A stretch of 64,000 nt of DNA from assembly GCF_003258835.1 (NCBI RefSeq), contig NZ_NPEV01000014.1, forward strand, positions 1-64,000, written 5' to 3'. This document shows, one piece after another, positions 63,227 through 64,000 of the stretch. This stretch comes from Rhodobium orientis (GTDB lineage: Bacteria; Pseudomonadota; Alphaproteobacteria; Rhizobiales; Rhodobiaceae). A program made the translations under genes and the position numbers. Position 1 is the stretch's first letter. Each line of letters opens with the position of its first letter. The notes below the pieces were generated by a model that was given only the letters and a program-made list of their open reading frames with translations, was not told where the DNA came from and did not search any database.

Positions 63227-64000
63227 CCATAAACGGCCAGGACAAGATCGAGCAGCCCGCGCTTGACGTCGGCGTCGTCGGTCAGCGGCTCGATCATCGC
63301 CACCGACACCGCCCGCTCGACCGGCATTCCGGTGGCGATGAGGGTCGCCGCATAGACGACGAGGCGCGTCGAGACGCCTTCCTCAAGATCCTGCCCCTTG
63401 AGGCCGCGCAGCTTGTTGGCGAGCCGCACCAGGGGCTGCACCCGCGCCTCGTCCAGCCCGCTTTCGCGTACCACCACCGGCACCTCGTGCTCGGGCGCCG
63501 GGAAGTCGAATTCAAGGGCGATGAAGCGCTGCCGGGTCGACGGCTTCAGCGTCTTCAGGATGTTCTGGTAGCCGGGATTGTAGGAGGCGACGAGCATGAA
63601 GCCGGGCGCGGCGGCGATCTCCTCGCCGGTGCGGTCGACCGGCAGGATGCGCCGGTCGTCGGTCAAGGGGTGCAGCACGACGGTGACGTCCTTGCGCGCC
63701 TCCACGACCTCGTCGAGATAGCAGATCGCGCCTTCGCGCACGGCGCGGGTCAGCGGCCCGTCGACCCAGACCGTCTCGCCGCCCTTCAGCAGATAGCGGC
63801 CGATGAGGTCGGCGGCGGACAGGTCGTCGTGGCAGGCGACGGTATAGAGCGGACGGGCCAGCCGGTTCGCCATATGGGTGACGAAGCGGGTCTTGCCGCA
63901 GCCGGTCGGGCCCTTGAGGAGCACCGGCAACCGGTTGGCGTGGGCGGCGGCAAAGACGGTGCATTCGTCGCCATGGGGAAGGTAGAAGGCGGCCGAAGCC
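63223..64000 (-). CDS. norQ: NorQ, MoxR-type AAA+ ATPase (5' end cut by the window)
   Basis: 259 codons are visible and the N-terminus lies beyond position 64000. The P-loop GPTGCGKTRFV and the conserved block VACHDDLSAADLIGRYL are clear, with Walker B CYLDEVVEAR. The reading continues upstream of the apparent start through FYLPHGDECTVF, the usual NorQ N-terminal part, so the gene is only truncated by the window. norCB is expected just outside. Confidence 0.93.
   Translation of the reverse strand, partial: ASAAFYLPHGDECTVFAAAHANRLPVLLKGPTGCGKTRFVTHMANRLARPLYTVACHDDLSAADLIGRYLLKGGETVWVDGPLTRAVREGAICYLDEVVEARKDVTVVLHPLTDDRRILPVDRTGEEIAAAPGFMLVASYNPGYQNILKTLKPSTRQRFIALEFDFPAPEHEVPVVVRESGLDEARVQPLVRLANKLRGLKGQDLEEGVSTRLVVYAATLIATGMPVERAVSVAMIEPLTDDADVKRGLLDLVLAVYG

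Noticed and set aside
61262-63232. Plus-strand open frame of 656 codons opposite norD
   Set aside because: Antisense shadow of norD, which has a clear VWA domain and couples by ATGA to both neighbours.

Overview
The window is a nearly complete photosynthesis gene cluster (PGC) of a high-GC purple phototrophic bacterium, with a few housekeeping and efflux genes and the edge of a nitric oxide reductase (nor) operon at its right end. PpsR/AerR regulation, the order bchFNBHLM-lhaA-puhABC-acsF-puhE-hemA, an ALA synthase (HemA) and the crtEF-bchCXYZ-pufQBALMC block all point to an alphaproteobacterium. A MenA-like gene in the cluster, a tetraheme PufC and spirilloxanthin-type carotenoid genes without crtA would suit a Rhodobium-like member of Hyphomicrobiales, but that genus-level guess is inference.

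Layout. 1-3.6 kb (minus): bchG-bch2-bchP, the last steps of bacteriochlorophyll a synthesis. 3.8-5.2 kb (minus): ppsR, the aerobic repressor. 5.85-22.1 kb (plus): one long, tightly overlapping run, bchF-N-B-H-L-M-lhaA-puhA-puhB-puhC-orf100-acsF-puhE-hemA-idi, closed by a strong terminator. 22.2-22.7 kb: a small gene for a secreted cysteine-rich protein. 22.8-33.9 kb (minus, read right to left): crtE-crtF, then bchC-X-Y-Z, then pufQ-B-A-L-M-C. 33.9-36.4 kb (plus): crtD-crtC. 36.4-43.2 kb (minus): bchI-bchD-bchO, then crtI-crtB-orf54. 43.6-48.2 kb (plus): dxs, aerR (ppaA) and a menA-type prenyltransferase. 48.7-53.5 kb (minus): bchE-bchJ-petB-petC. 53.8-56.6 kb (plus): a BASS-family transporter and panB-panC. 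56.6-60.3 kb: an emrA-emrB efflux pair with a divergent TetR regulator. 60.4-64.0 kb (minus): norQ (cut by the window edge)-norD-norE-norF.

How it works together. The cluster encodes precursor supply (hemA for ALA; dxs, idi and crtE for prenyl units) and the Mg branch (bchHDI, bchM). It has both ring-E cyclases (acsF needs O2, bchE does not), the dark reductase bchLNB, chlorophyllide a reductase bchXYZ, and the finishing enzymes bchF, bchC, bchG and bchP. It also has the carotenoid enzymes crtE-B-I-C-D-F, reaction centre and LH1 proteins with their assembly factors, and cytochromes b and c1 of the bc1 complex. No pucBA (LH2), pufX, crtA or petA (Rieske) gene was found.

Regulation is visible in the DNA. 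Nine exact TGT-N12-ACA palindromes (the CrtJ/PpsR operator) and four one-mismatch copies lie in front of bchG, bchF, bchC, crtE/crtD, crtI, bchI/dxs, aerR, menA and bchE. Two of the pairs have the classical 8-bp spacing. The dxs and menA operators suggest that isoprenoid supply and a naphthoquinone step are co-regulated with photosynthesis.
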